The notes: generated by a model not told the origin, from the sequence alone. Positions 41,682 to 50,338 are shown, numbered from the stretch's first letter. The stretch: 64,000 nucleotides of DNA from Streptomyces sp. 35G-GA-8 (GCF_023534745.1 NZ_JAMHJQ010000009.1:62001-126000); one strand, 5' to 3'. Made by a program: numbers and translations.

Positions 41682-43112
41682 CTACAGCGTGCGCAGCAGC
41701 ACCGCCGGCTGTTCGACACAGTCCGCCACATAGCGCAGGAAGCCGCCCGCCGTACCGCCGTCGCAGACGCGGTGGTCGAAGGTGAGCGACAGTTGGACGA
41801 CCTGACGGACGGCCAGCTCCCCGTCGTGCACCCATGGCTTGGGCACGATCCTGCCGATCCCGAGCATCGCCGCCTCGGGGTGGTTGATGATCGGCGTCGA
41901 ACCGTCGACCCCGAACACCCCGTAGTTGTTGAGGGTGAACGTCCCGCCGGTCAGCTCGCCCGGCGTGAGGGTGCCCGCCCGGCCCGCCTCGGTCAGCCGG
42001 GCGAACTCGGCGCTCAGCGACTCCGCCGAGCGCGCGTGCGCGTCCCGTACGACGGGGACGACCAGGCCGCGGTCGGTCTGTGCGGCGAAGCCGAGATGCA
42101 CCTCCGGCAGGCGCACGATCTCCCGGGCGGCCATGTCCACGGTGGAGTTCAGCTCGGGGTGGCGGGCCAGGGCCGCCGTGCAGATGCGGGCCATCAGGGC
42201 GAGCAGCGAGATCTTGGCCCCTCCGGCCGCGTTCATCGCCGTTCGGGCGGCCATCAGTTCCGTCGCGTCCGCGTCGACCCAGCAGGTCGCGTCCGGGATG
42301 TCATGGCGGCTGCGGGTGAGCTTGTCCGCGACCGCGCCGCGTACGCCCCGCAGCGGCACCCTGGTGACGCCGGGCCGCGCGGACGCGGACGCCCCCACCG
42401 GAGCCGGAGACACGGCCGGGACCGGGACCGGGGCAGGAGCCGGAGCCGGGGCTGGTGCCGGAACGGTGGACGGCGCCTGGGCGGCGCCCCGGCTGATCGC
42501 CTGCTCGACATCGCACCGCAGGATCAGCCCGTCGCGCCCCGAGCCCGTCAGCTCCCGCAGATCCAGGCCGTGCTCTCGCGCCAGCCTGCGTACCAGTGGG
42601 GAGACGACCGGCACCGCACCGGCCGCGCCGTTCACCGGTTCACGAGCGGGGGCGGGGGCGGCGGACGCGCTCAGCGGCGCCCGGCGAACCCGGCGCCGAC
42701 GCGCCGCCGGGGCGCCCGTGCCGTACCCGACCAGCACATTGCCCGACGTCTCATGGGAGGCCGAAGCCGAAGTCGCGGCGGCGGGTGCGGGGGGCGAAGC
42801 CGGGGCTGAGGCCGGGGCGGCAGCCCTCGCCGAGGCAGTCGTCGGCGGCGAATCGGCCGGTTCCGACGCCCCCACCGCCACGGTCAGCAGCGGCGCCCCG
42901 ACCGGCAGCTCCGAGCCCTCTTCGCCGAAGCGCGCAGTCACCACGCCCCCATAGGGGCAGGGCACTTCCACCATCGCCTTGGCCGTCTCGACCTCGACCA
43001 CCGGCTGATCGATGGCGACGACATCCCCCACCGACACCAGCCAGCGGACGATCTCGGCCTCGGTCAGCCCTTCCCCGAGGTCCGGCAGTTTGAATTCCAG
43101 CACCTGGGCCAT
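41682..43112 (-). CDS. bkdC: Branched-chain 2-oxoacid dehydrogenase E2 (dihydrolipoamide acyltransferase), operon 2
   Basis: 476 residues: lipoyl domain (about 3-80, LPDLGEGLTEAEIVRWL with lipoyl Lys in VETAKAMVEV), an Ala/Ser/Pro-rich linker, and VLVGYGTG shared with the other copy. A subunit-binding domain (PLVRRLAREHGLDL, SGRDGLILRCDV) and a second linker of PAPAPAPAP repeats precede the catalytic domain with LTFDHRVCDGG at its active site. It is paralogous to the operon 1 E2 but clearly diverged. ATG 43112 shares one base with the E1-beta stop (TGATG). A weak hairpin (GCCCGAAG / CTTCGGGC, 41638-41671) follows. Confidence 0.93.
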   Translation of the reverse strand: MAQVLEFKLPDLGEGLTEAEIVRWLVSVGDVVAIDQPVVEVETAKAMVEVPCPYGGVVTARFGEEGSELPVGAPLLTVAVGASEPADSPPTTASARAAAPASAPASPPAPAAATSASASHETSGNVLVGYGTGAPAARRRRVRRAPLSASAAPAPAREPVNGAAGAVPVVSPLVRRLAREHGLDLRELTGSGRDGLILRCDVEQAISRGAAQAPSTVPAPAPAPAPAPVPVPAVSPAPVGASASARPGVTRVPLRGVRGAVADKLTRSRHDIPDATCWVDADATELMAARTAMNAAGGAKISLLALMARICTAALARHPELNSTVDMAAREIVRLPEVHLGFAAQTDRGLVVPVVRDAHARSAESLSAEFARLTEAGRAGTLTPGELTGGTFTLNNYGVFGVDGSTPIINHPEAAMLGIGRIVPKPWVHDGELAVRQVVQLSLTFDHRVCDGGTAGGFLRYVADCVEQPAVLLRTL

Positions 43113-44116
43113 CAGCTCTCCGTCTCCCACTGGAGTCGCGCGACCGCGTCCAGCACCCGGTCCACTCCCGGAAGATGGTGCCTCTCCAGCATGGGCGGCG
43201 GATAGGGAATGTCGAATCCGGCCACGCGCAGAACCGGCGCTTCCAGGTAGTGGAAGCAGCGCTCGGTGACCCGGGCGGCGATCTCCCCGCCGGGGCCGCC
43301 GAAGCCGGTGGACTCGTGGACGACGACCGCGCGCCCCGTGCGCCGGACGGACGCCGCGACCGTCTCGTCGTCGAACGGCACCAGTGAGCGCAGATCGACG
43401 ACCTCCAGGTCCCAGCCCTCGGCGCGGGCCGCCTCCGCCGCCTCCAGGCAGACCGGCACGGAGGGACCGTAGGTGATCAGCGTGGCGCTGCTGCCCCGGC
43501 GCCGCACGACGGCCCGTCCGATCGGATCGACCTCGGCCGGCTCGTCCGGCGACCACTGGGCCTTCGACCAGTAGAGCCGCTTCGGCTCCAGGAAGATCAC
43601 CGGATCGTCGGAGGCGATCGCGGCCCGCAGCAGCCCGTACGCGTCGTCGACCGTGGCGGGCGTGACGACATGGAGGCCGGGGGTCGCCATGTAGTACGCC
43701 TCCGAGGAGTCGCTGTGGTGCTCGACCCCGCCGATGCCGCCGCCGTACGGCACCCGCACGGTGATCGGCAGCGGCATCGCGCCCCGCGTGCGGTTCCGCA
43801 TCTTCGCCACATGGCTGATCAGCTGCTCGAACGACGGATAGGCGAAGGCGTCGAACTGCATCTCCACCACGGGCCGCAGCCCGTACATCGCCATCCCGAC
43901 AGCCGTCCCCAGGATGCCGGCCTCGGCGAGAGGCGTGTCCGTACAGCGGTCGTCGCCGAACTCGGCCGCGAGCCCGTCGGTGATACGGAAGACCCCGCCG
44001 AGCGTGCCGACGTCCTCACCGAGGACATGGACGGAGGGGTCCTCGGCCATCGCGTCGCGCATCGCGCGCCGCAGGGCCTCCGCCATGGTGGCGGGCTTCA
44101 CCGCGACAGTGGTCAT
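43112..44116 (-). CDS. bkdB: Branched-chain 2-oxoacid dehydrogenase E1 beta subunit, operon 2
   Basis: 334 residues starting MTTVAVKPATMAEALRRAM. It has LGEDVGTLGGVFRITDGLAA, the pyrimidine-binding segment GTAVGMAMYGLRPVVEMQF, VRVPYGGGIGGVEHHSDS and VVDLRSLVPFDDETV. It forms E1 with the upstream alpha subunit. Its ATG overlaps the E1-alpha stop (ATGA), so the subunits are made by coupled translation. Paralogue of the operon 1 beta subunit. Confidence 0.94.
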   Translation of the reverse strand: MTTVAVKPATMAEALRRAMRDAMAEDPSVHVLGEDVGTLGGVFRITDGLAAEFGDDRCTDTPLAEAGILGTAVGMAMYGLRPVVEMQFDAFAYPSFEQLISHVAKMRNRTRGAMPLPITVRVPYGGGIGGVEHHSDSSEAYYMATPGLHVVTPATVDDAYGLLRAAIASDDPVIFLEPKRLYWSKAQWSPDEPAEVDPIGRAVVRRRGSSATLITYGPSVPVCLEAAEAARAEGWDLEVVDLRSLVPFDDETVAASVRRTGRAVVVHESTGFGGPGGEIAARVTERCFHYLEAPVLRVAGFDIPYPPPMLERHHLPGVDRVLDAVARLQWETES

Positions 44117-45327
44117 CGCGTCTCACCGGATCCTTCCGCGCGTCCTTCCCCGGAGCCTTCGTCGGAACTTTCCTCGGAACCTTCGTCGGCCGATGCCTCA
44201 AGCTCGGCACGGAGCTGGGCCGCCTGCTCGCGCAGCTGGGCGGTCTGATGGGCGTAGACATGCGCGAAGAGGTCCATGGGATCGAGCACCGGCTCGGCGT
44301 TCATCCGGTCACGCAGCCGAGCGGCCATCGCCTCGGCGGCCTCGGCGGCCTTGCCGATGCCGTCCTCGTCGAGCACCCCGCGCGCGGTCAGCTCGTGTTC
44401 GAGCAGCCGGACCGGGTCGTGCGCGCGCCAGATCTCGACCTCGTCGCCGGCCCGGTAGCGCGTGGCGTCGTCGGCGTTCGTATGGGCATCGATGCGGTAG
44501 GTCAGCGCCTCCACCAGCGTCGGCCCCTCGCCGCGCCCGGCGCGTGCCAGGGCCTCGCCGAGGACCGTGTGCACCGCGACCACGTCATTGCCGTCGACCA
44601 GCCGGCCCGGCATGCCGTACCCGACGGCCTTGTGGGCCAGGGAGGGCGCCGCGCTCTGCTTGGAGAGGGGCACGGAGATCGCGAAGCCGTTGTTCTGGAC
44701 GAGGAAGACGACCGGGACCCGCCACACGGCGGCGAAGTTCAGCGCCTCGTGGAAGTCGCCCTCGCTGGTGCCGCCGTCGCCCACGAGGGCGAGCGCGACC
44801 ACATCGTCCCCCTTGAGCCTGGCCGCGTGCGCCAGGCCGACCGCGTGCGGCAGCTGAGTGGCCAGCGGTGTCGACAGCGGCGCGATCCGGTGCTCGTGCG
44901 GGTCGTAGCCGGTGTGCCAGTCACCGCGCAGCAGCGTCAGTGCCTGTACGGGGTCCAGTCCGCGCGCCACGGCCGCGAGAGTGTCGCGGTAGCTGGGAAA
45001 GAGCCAGTCCTGCTCCCGCAGGACCAGCGCGGCGGCGATCTGGCAGGCCTCCTGGCCGGTGCTCGACGGGTAGACGGCGAGCCTGCCCTGTTTGGTGAGC
45101 GCCGTGGCCTGCGTGTTGTACCTGCGCCCGCGGACCAGCTCGGCGTAGAGCCGGAGCAGCAGGGCGGGGTCGGCCCCGGCCGCGGCGTCCGTACCCAGCA
45201 CGCGGTACGGCTCGGGGTCGGGCAGCAGCGGGGCGGGGTCGGTACGCGGCCGCCACGCCGGGGGCGGGTGCGGCAGGTGGCCCGCGGCACCGGGCAGTTC
45301 CTGGACCGACGTACTGCTCTTCTTCAC
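44113..45327 (-). CDS. bkdA: Branched-chain 2-oxoacid dehydrogenase E1 alpha subunit, operon 2
   Basis: 404 residues. The core (about 50-370) contains the thiamine-diphosphate motif GDGGTSEGDFHEALNFAAVW, QNNGFAISVPLSKQ and the loop YRIDAHTNADDATRYR. An acidic/Gly-rich C-terminal tail (ASADEGSEESSDEGSGEGRA) is unusual and absent from the operon 1 copy. GTG 45327 (VKKSSTSVQELPG) is chosen because GGAGGTG precedes it. It heads the leftward operon and is divergent from an Lrp regulator, with a TetR-type operator-like palindrome between them. Confidence 0.93.
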   Translation of the reverse strand: MKKSSTSVQELPGAAGHLPHPPPAWRPRTDPAPLLPDPEPYRVLGTDAAAGADPALLLRLYAELVRGRRYNTQATALTKQGRLAVYPSSTGQEACQIAAALVLREQDWLFPSYRDTLAAVARGLDPVQALTLLRGDWHTGYDPHEHRIAPLSTPLATQLPHAVGLAHAARLKGDDVVALALVGDGGTSEGDFHEALNFAAVWRVPVVFLVQNNGFAISVPLSKQSAAPSLAHKAVGYGMPGRLVDGNDVVAVHTVLGEALARAGRGEGPTLVEALTYRIDAHTNADDATRYRAGDEVEIWRAHDPVRLLEHELTARGVLDEDGIGKAAEAAEAMAARLRDRMNAEPVLDPMDLFAHVYAHQTAQLREQAAQLRAELEASADEGSEESSDEGSGEGRAEGSGETR

Positions 45328-45385
45328 GCGTGCACCTCCTCGTGGGAGTGGGCGAACGGGTGCCAAGATGTGGCACGCCTCACCT

Positions 45386-45399
45386 ACCGATTGTTCGGT
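45386..45399. promoter_or_regulatory. PaaR-like TetR operator candidate in the bkd operon 2 / lrp promoter region
   Basis: ACCGATTGTTCGGT differs by one substitution from the site at 48423-48436 (ACCGATCGTTCGGT) and matches its ACCGA...TCGGT arms. It lies 59 bases upstream of the E1-alpha start. Confidence 0.55.
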
Positions 45400-45433
45400 C
45401 GTCAGGGCATTTTGGCTACACGCGGCTCCAGCC

Positions 45434-45455
45434 TGTGGACAAACGGTTCTCCACA
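45434..45455. promoter_or_regulatory. Inverted pair of DnaA-box-like 9-mers upstream of lrp
   Basis: TGTGGACAA (a TTGTCCACA box on the minus strand) at 45434-45442 faces TTCTCCACA at 45447-45455, giving the dyad TGTGGA-N10-TCCACA. Either a DnaA-binding pair or an Lrp/other dyad operator. Confidence 0.4.
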
Positions 45456-45515
45456 GCTTGGGATGGACGCAGGCCGTCCACGGCGCGGAGGCGAGCAGAC
45501 AGGGGAGCTGAACAA

Positions 45516-46055
45516 ATGGCCGACGGCATCGACCGGGAGATCGACGGGGTGGGGGTCGGATCCGGCGCCGAGAGAGGCGGCGGCGGTACGGAATCCATGC
45601 TTCCGGCACGCCCGCTGGACGCCATCGATCAGGACATTCTGCGCATCCTGCGAGCCGACGGCCGCGCCTCGATACGGTCGGTGGCCGAGCGCGTCCATGT
45701 CTCGCGCGCCAATGCGTACGCCCGTATCAACCGGCTGATCGACGACGGCGTGATCCGAGGTTTCAGTGCCAGCGTCAACCATGAACGCGCCGGCCAGGGC
45801 GCGTCCGCGTACATCACCCTGAAGATCGTGCAGAACTCCTGGCGCACGGTGCGCGAACAGCTCCAGGAGCTGCCCGGGGCCACCCATATCGCGCTGGTCA
45901 GCGGTGACTTCGACGTACTGCTGCTGGTGCACGCCCCGGACAACCGCTCCCTGCGGGAGCTGGTCCTGACCAGGCTCCAGTCCATCCCCGAGGTGCTCTC
46001 GACCCGCACGCTGCTGGTCTTCGAGGAGACGGACCTGAATGGGCCCCCTCCGTAG
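45516..46055 (+). CDS. bkdR: Lrp/AsnC-family regulator divergent from bkd operon 2 (BkdR-like)
   Basis: 179 residues. A Gly-rich leader (1-30) is followed by the AsnC helix-turn-helix (about 35-80, LDAIDQDILRILRADGRASI and VHVSRANAYARINRLIDDG). The RAM ligand-binding domain covers about 95-170 (GASAYITLKI, ALVSGDFDVLLLVHAPD). Lrp proteins sense amino acids, and a divergently encoded one is the standard regulator of Streptomyces bkd genes. ATG 45516 is preceded by AGGGGAG. It terminates at a hairpin shared with the convergent tetR gene. Confidence 0.88.
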   Translation: MADGIDREIDGVGVGSGAERGGGGTESMLPARPLDAIDQDILRILRADGRASIRSVAERVHVSRANAYARINRLIDDGVIRGFSASVNHERAGQGASAYITLKIVQNSWRTVREQLQELPGATHIALVSGDFDVLLLVHAPDNRSLRELVLTRLQSIPEVLSTRTLLVFEETDLNGPPP

Positions 46056-46058
46056 AAA

Positions 46059-46085
46059 ACGGCCCCCTCTTCAAGAGGAGGCCGT
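46059..46085. terminator. Bidirectional terminator lrp / tetR
   Basis: Stem ACGGCCCCCTCTT / AAGAGGAGGCCGT (one mismatch, small loop) three bases past the lrp stop. The right arm is part of a 20-bp direct repeat, CTTCAAGAGGAGGCCGTCAA, present twice at 46068-46107. Confidence 0.75.
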
Positions 46086-46141
46086 CAACTTCAAGAGGAG
46101 GCCGTCAACGGGTACGGGGCCCAGGGCTCGGAACGGAACCG

Positions 46142-46747
46142 CTACGGACCCAGCTGGAGATCGGTCCGCAGCCCGTCGAAGGCGAGCCGTACGACCGCCT
46201 CCGCGACCTGGTCGCAGTCGTAGCCGCCGGGCGCGTGCGGCCGGTACCACTCCACCAGCGAGTTGACCATGCCGAAGAGCAGCCGGGTCGCCAGCCTGAT
46301 GTCCATGTCGGCGCGCAGATCGCCGTCCGCGGCGGCGGCCTTCAGCAGATCGGCGACCCGCTGGTCGAACTCGCGGCGCCGCTCCATCGCCCAGCGCTCG
46401 GTCTGGGTATTGCCCCTGACCCGCAGCAGCAGCGTCACATACGGCAGCTCGGCGATCAGCACCTCGACCGTACGGCGGGTCACGTACTCCACCCGCCCGA
46501 TGGCCCGTCCGCGCGTCGCCCCCTCCTCTTCGAGGATCCCGAAGAGGCCGTCCAGGGCGCGGCTGACCGCACGGCGCAGCAGCTCCTCCTTGCCCACGAC
46601 GTGGTGGTATATCGAGGACTTGGAGATCCCGGCGGCCTTGGAGAGATGCTCCATGGAGGTGCCGTCGTACCCGCGCTCGTTGAAGACGCGGACAGCGACG
46701 GTCAGCAGGGTCTCGGGCGTGTACGTGTCGCGCTTCGCGGTGGTCAT
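46142..46747 (-). CDS. TetR-family regulator of phenylacetate catabolism (PaaR-like)
   Basis: 201 residues. The N-terminal TetR HTH (about 12-58) has RVFNERGYDGTSMEHLSKAA and GISKSSIYHHVVGKEELL. A C-terminal ligand domain follows (about 70-195, with RLLFGMVNSLVEWYRP). The ATG at 46747 overlaps the stop of the paaH-like gene (ATGA), so it is in the same operon. A 14-bp palindrome of TetR type occurs in the promoter region of that operon/paaN and again before paaA. This makes it the likely repressor, released by phenylacetyl-CoA as for known PaaR proteins; that last step is inference. Confidence 0.85.
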   Translation of the reverse strand: MTTAKRDTYTPETLLTVAVRVFNERGYDGTSMEHLSKAAGISKSSIYHHVVGKEELLRRAVSRALDGLFGILEEEGATRGRAIGRVEYVTRRTVEVLIAELPYVTLLLRVRGNTQTERWAMERRREFDQRVADLLKAAAADGDLRADMDIRLATRLLFGMVNSLVEWYRPHAPGGYDCDQVAEAVVRLAFDGLRTDLQLGP

Positions 46748-48264
46748 GACGCGTCGTCCTCCTGGGCGGCGGCCAGGCGCCGCAGTGCCTGGGAGGGCGC
46801 GTAGCGGCCCGTGGGGTACTCCTCGTGCAGCGCGTCCAGCGTGTCGAGCGCCCATCGCGCGCCGAGCCGGTCGCCCCAGTCGAGGGGGCCGCGCGGGTAG
46901 TTGACGCCGAGCCGCATCGCGAGGTCGATGTCCTCGGGGGCCGCCACCCGGCGCGCTGCCGCGTCAAGGGCGAAGTCGACGAGCATCGCGACCGTACGGG
47001 CCACGATCAGGCCGGGGATGTCACCGATCACGCTGACGTCCTTGCCCAGCGCCTGGAAGAGGCCGATGGCCTCCTTCAGGGCCGTGCCGGCCACCCCGGC
47101 GGCGGGCGCGAGGGCGATCCGGGTCGCGTCCCGGTAGTCCAGCGCCAGATCGAAGTGGATGACCGGCATCCCCACGTCGTCGGCGGCCGAGCCGTCCGCC
47201 AGAAAGAGACGCGTGCCGTCGGACAGTTCGATCCAGCCGGGATAGCCGGGGACGGCGTCGTCCTCACGGATGACGACGATCCCCGCCTCCTCGATCAGTG
47301 CGGGCAGCGCGTCCGCCGCGAACAGCTCGCCCCGCACCGTGATGGACGCGGGCGCCTTCTCGGGCTCCGCCGTGTGCGCGGCGGCCCCCGGCGCGTCCTC
47401 GCCGTACGCGTACCACCCCCGGCCCGACTTGCGCCCCAGCCGTCCCGACTCCACCAGCCGGCGCTGTGCGAGCGACGGCGTGAACTTCGGGTCCTGGAAG
47501 AAGGACTCCCAGACCGACCGGGTGACGGCCTCGTTGACGTCCTGGCCGATCAGGTCGGTCAGCTCGAAGGGGCCCATCCGGAAGCCGCCGCATTCCCGCA
47601 GGACGGCGTCGATGGTCGCGGGGTCGGCGGCCCGCTCCTCGTAGACGCGCAGCGCTTCCGCGTAGAAGGGACGGGCGACCCGGTTGACGACGAAACCGGG
47701 GGTGTCGGCGCAGCGTACCGGTGTCTTTCCCCAGGCCAGCGCGGTCGCGTGGGCGCGCTCGGCGGCCGTCTCGTCGGTCGCGAAGCCGCTGACGACCTCC
47801 ACGAGCGGCAGGAGCGGAGCCGGGTTGAAGAAGTGCAGTCCCACGAAGCGGCCGGGGTGGCGCAGCGCGCCCGCGACGGCGGTGACGGAGAGGGAGGAGG
47901 TGTTCGTGGCGAGCAGGCAGTCGTCGGCGACGATGTCCTCCAGCGCCGCGAACAGGTCCCGCTTGACGGAGAGTTCCTCCAGGACCGCTTCGACCACGAG
48001 CGCGGCGTCGGCCAGCTCGGTGAGGTCCCGGGCCGGGTGCAGCCGGGAACACGCGGCGTCGCGCGCCGCGGCGTCGAGCCGGCCCTTCTCGACGAGCCGG
48101 TCCAGTCGTCCGGCGAGCGTGGTGGCGGCCTGCTCCGCACGGCCGGGCACGGCGTCGTAGAGCCGTACGGGATGGCCTGCGACCAGCGCCACCTGGGCTA
48201 TGCCCTGCCCCATCGTGCCGGTGCCGACGACCGCGACGACGCGGCCGGGCTCGATTGCTGTCAT
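46744..48264 (-). CDS. paaH: 3-hydroxyacyl-CoA dehydrogenase (PaaH/PaaC type)
   Basis: 506 residues. The N-terminal NAD-binding domain (about 8-185) has VVAVVGTGTMGQGIAQVALV and catalytic His in FVGLHFFNPAPLLPLVEVV. The first 3HCDH C-terminal domain covers about 190-285 (VVNRVARPFYAEALR, FRMGPFELTDLIGQDV). A second helical domain follows (about 410-500, IPGLIVARTVAMLVDFALDA, LGVNYPRGPLDWGD). It oxidises 3-hydroxyadipyl-CoA in the late phenylacetate pathway. ATG 48264 has GGGAGGA upstream. It is divergent from paaN, with a shared operator between. Confidence 0.9.
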   Translation of the reverse strand: MTAIEPGRVVAVVGTGTMGQGIAQVALVAGHPVRLYDAVPGRAEQAATTLAGRLDRLVEKGRLDAAARDAACSRLHPARDLTELADAALVVEAVLEELSVKRDLFAALEDIVADDCLLATNTSSLSVTAVAGALRHPGRFVGLHFFNPAPLLPLVEVVSGFATDETAAERAHATALAWGKTPVRCADTPGFVVNRVARPFYAEALRVYEERAADPATIDAVLRECGGFRMGPFELTDLIGQDVNEAVTRSVWESFFQDPKFTPSLAQRRLVESGRLGRKSGRGWYAYGEDAPGAAAHTAEPEKAPASITVRGELFAADALPALIEEAGIVVIREDDAVPGYPGWIELSDGTRLFLADGSAADDVGMPVIHFDLALDYRDATRIALAPAAGVAGTALKEAIGLFQALGKDVSVIGDIPGLIVARTVAMLVDFALDAAARRVAAPEDIDLAMRLGVNYPRGPLDWGDRLGARWALDTLDALHEEYPTGRYAPSQALRRLAAAQEDDAS

Positions 48265-48324
48265 GGACGCAATCCTCCCGTATGAGTGAGCCATTGAGTG
48301 AGCCAGTTGTCCGAGTCGAGCCAG

Positions 48325-48333
48325 TTGTCCACA
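48325..48333 (+). promoter_or_regulatory. DnaA-box-like 9-mer
   Basis: TTGTCCACA, identical to the Streptomyces DnaA-box consensus, in the paaH/paaN divergent region, next to direct repeats of GAGCCAGTTGTCC. Functional binding is not shown. Confidence 0.4.
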
Positions 48334-48422
48334 GACAAGTTGCCCGCGGACGGGTCACGGCCGCATTCGAACGAACGAGTACGGACGAGTTATGCACAGG
48401 TTCGCCGGACACCCTTGTCCCG

Positions 48423-48436
48423 ACCGATCGTTCGGT
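48423..48436. promoter_or_regulatory. PaaR-like TetR operator between paaH and paaN
   Basis: ACCGATCGTTCGGT, the exact reverse complement of the site at 53309-53322 upstream of paaA. It is about 77 bases before the paaN start and 159 before the paaH start. Confidence 0.75.
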
Positions 48437-48512
48437 TACTCTAACTCTGTCTGCCAGCTCATGTCCCTGTCCGTGTCCCTGATGCTCAGCCCGACCGAGG
48501 AGTGGGTCCGTC

Positions 48513-50246
48513 ATGGCCGCCGCCCAGCTCAGTCCCCAGCAGCTCTCCGACAAGCACCGGTCCACGCTCGACCGGGCTCTCGACGCGATCACCACCCGCG
48601 CCTACTGGTCCCCGCATCCCGAGCACCCCAAGGGGTACGGGGAGACCGCGCCGGCGAACGGGCTCGCCGCCTTCCAGGCGCTGCGCGGGACCCGCTTCGA
48701 GCTGGACCAGCCGGGGACGGACGGCTGGACCGGCGGCGAGATCTCGCCGTACGGCCCGGCGCTGGAGGTCGAGTATCCGCACGCCGATCTGGACGTCCTG
48801 CTGCCCGCCATGCGCGCGGGCATGGGCGCGTGGCGCGAGGCGGGACCCGAGACGCGCGCCCTGGTCTGTCTGGAGATCCTGGCGCGGATCAGCGCCCGTA
48901 CGCACGAGTTCGCGCACGCGGTGATGCACACCAGCGGGCAGGCGTTCATGATGGCGTTCCAGGCGGGCGGGCCGCATGCCCAGGACCGCGGCCTGGAGGC
49001 CGTGGCCTACGCGTATCAGGAGCAGGTCCGTACGCCCGCCGCGGCCGACTGGTCCAAGCCGCAGGGCAAGCGCGACCCCCTTGAGCTGCGGAAGACCTTC
49101 ACGTCGGCGGCGCGCGGGATCTCGCTGCTGGTCGGCTGCAACACCTTCCCGACGTGGAACGGCTACCCGGGGCTGTTCGCCTCCCTGGCCACCGGCAACC
49201 CCGTGCTCGTCAAGCCGCATCCGCGGGCGGTCCTGCCGCTCGCGCTGACGGTCCGGGTGGCCCGCGAGGTGCTGGCCGAGGCCGGCTTCGACCCGAATCT
49301 GGTCGCCCTGGCCGTGGAGCGGCCCGGCGAGGCCATCGCCAAGACCCTGGCCGTACGCCCCGAGATCCGGATCATCGACTACACCGGCTCCACCGCCTTC
49401 GGGGACTGGCTGGAGACCCACGCCCGCCAGGCGCAGGTGTACACGGAGAAGGCCGGCGTCAACACCGTCGTGATCGACTCCACCGACGACTACAAGGGGA
49501 TGCTCTCCAACCTCGCGTTCTCGCTCTCGCTGTACAGCGGCCAGATGTGCACCACCCCGCAGAATCTGCTGATCCCCCGGGACGGCATCACGACGGACGC
49601 GGGCGAGAAGTCGTACGACGAGGTGGTGGCCGATCTCGCCGCCTCGGTGAGCGGGCTGCTGGGCGACGACGCCCGTGCCAACGCGCTGCTGGGCGCGCTC
49701 GTCAACCCCGAGGTGAAGGCCCGTCTCGACGCGGCGGGCGGGCTCGGGGACGTCGCGCTCGCCTCGCGCGAGATCACCAACCCGGACTTCCCGGACGCGG
49801 TGGTCCGTACGCCCGCGATCGTGAAGGCCGACGGCGCCCGCAAGGCCTGGGAGAAGGCCTGGGAGGGCGCGGCCGAGGGCGGCGGCGCCACTGCCGCGGA
49901 GCTGCCGTATCTCGCGGAGTGCTTCGGCCCGGTGTCCTTCGCGGTCGCCGTGGACTCGACGGAGGACGCGCTGGAGCTGCTGCGGCGCACGGTGCGCGAC
50001 AAGGGCGCGATGACGGTCGGCGCGTACACGACGTCGAGTGAGACGGAGCGCGCGATCGAGGAGGTCTGCCTGGAGGAGTCCGCGCAGCTCTCGCTCAACC
50101 TCACGGGCGGGGTGTATGTGAACCAGACGGCGGCCTTCTCGGACTTCCACGGCTCCGGCGGCAACCCGGCGGCGAACGCGGCTCTGTGTGACGCCGCGTT
50201 CGTGGCGAACCGCTTCCGGGTGGTGGAGGTACGACGCCAGGCCTGA
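48513..50246 (+). CDS. paaN: Phenylacetic acid degradation protein PaaN (ring-opening aldehyde dehydrogenase)
   Basis: 577-residue aldehyde dehydrogenase of the PaaN family. The N-terminal extension has ALDAITTRAYWSPHPEHP. The cofactor-binding region includes VGCNTFPTWNGYPGLFASLA and NPVLVKPHPRAVLPL. YTGSTAFGDWL and the nucleophile region YSGQMCTTPQNLLIPRDG follow. It lacks the C-terminal MaoC hydratase domain of PaaZ, so ring hydrolysis must be by another enzyme. It oxidises the semialdehyde from oxepin-CoA. The ATG at 48513 follows GGAG by several bases. Four GCCTGAGG copies, the first being the stop-codon context, follow. Confidence 0.92.
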   Translation: MAAAQLSPQQLSDKHRSTLDRALDAITTRAYWSPHPEHPKGYGETAPANGLAAFQALRGTRFELDQPGTDGWTGGEISPYGPALEVEYPHADLDVLLPAMRAGMGAWREAGPETRALVCLEILARISARTHEFAHAVMHTSGQAFMMAFQAGGPHAQDRGLEAVAYAYQEQVRTPAAADWSKPQGKRDPLELRKTFTSAARGISLLVGCNTFPTWNGYPGLFASLATGNPVLVKPHPRAVLPLALTVRVAREVLAEAGFDPNLVALAVERPGEAIAKTLAVRPEIRIIDYTGSTAFGDWLETHARQAQVYTEKAGVNTVVIDSTDDYKGMLSNLAFSLSLYSGQMCTTPQNLLIPRDGITTDAGEKSYDEVVADLAASVSGLLGDDARANALLGALVNPEVKARLDAAGGLGDVALASREITNPDFPDAVVRTPAIVKADGARKAWEKAWEGAAEGGGATAAELPYLAECFGPVSFAVAVDSTEDALELLRRTVRDKGAMTVGAYTTSSETERAIEEVCLEESAQLSLNLTGGVYVNQTAAFSDFHGSGGNPAANAALCDAAFVANRFRVVEVRRQA

Positions 50247-50305
50247 GGTGCGCTGACGCCTGAGGCCGAGGCCCATGCCTGAGGGCTGTGGGCTGAGGCC
50301 TGAGG
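50241..50305. repeat. GCCTGAGG copies spanning and following the paaN stop
   Basis: Copies at 50241, 50258, 50277 and 50298 (spacing 17-21). The first contains the TGA stop of paaN. It lies between convergent paaN and trmH-like genes. Confidence 0.65.
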
Positions 50306-50338
50306 GCCGAAGACTCAGGCCCGGACGCCGCCCGCCGG

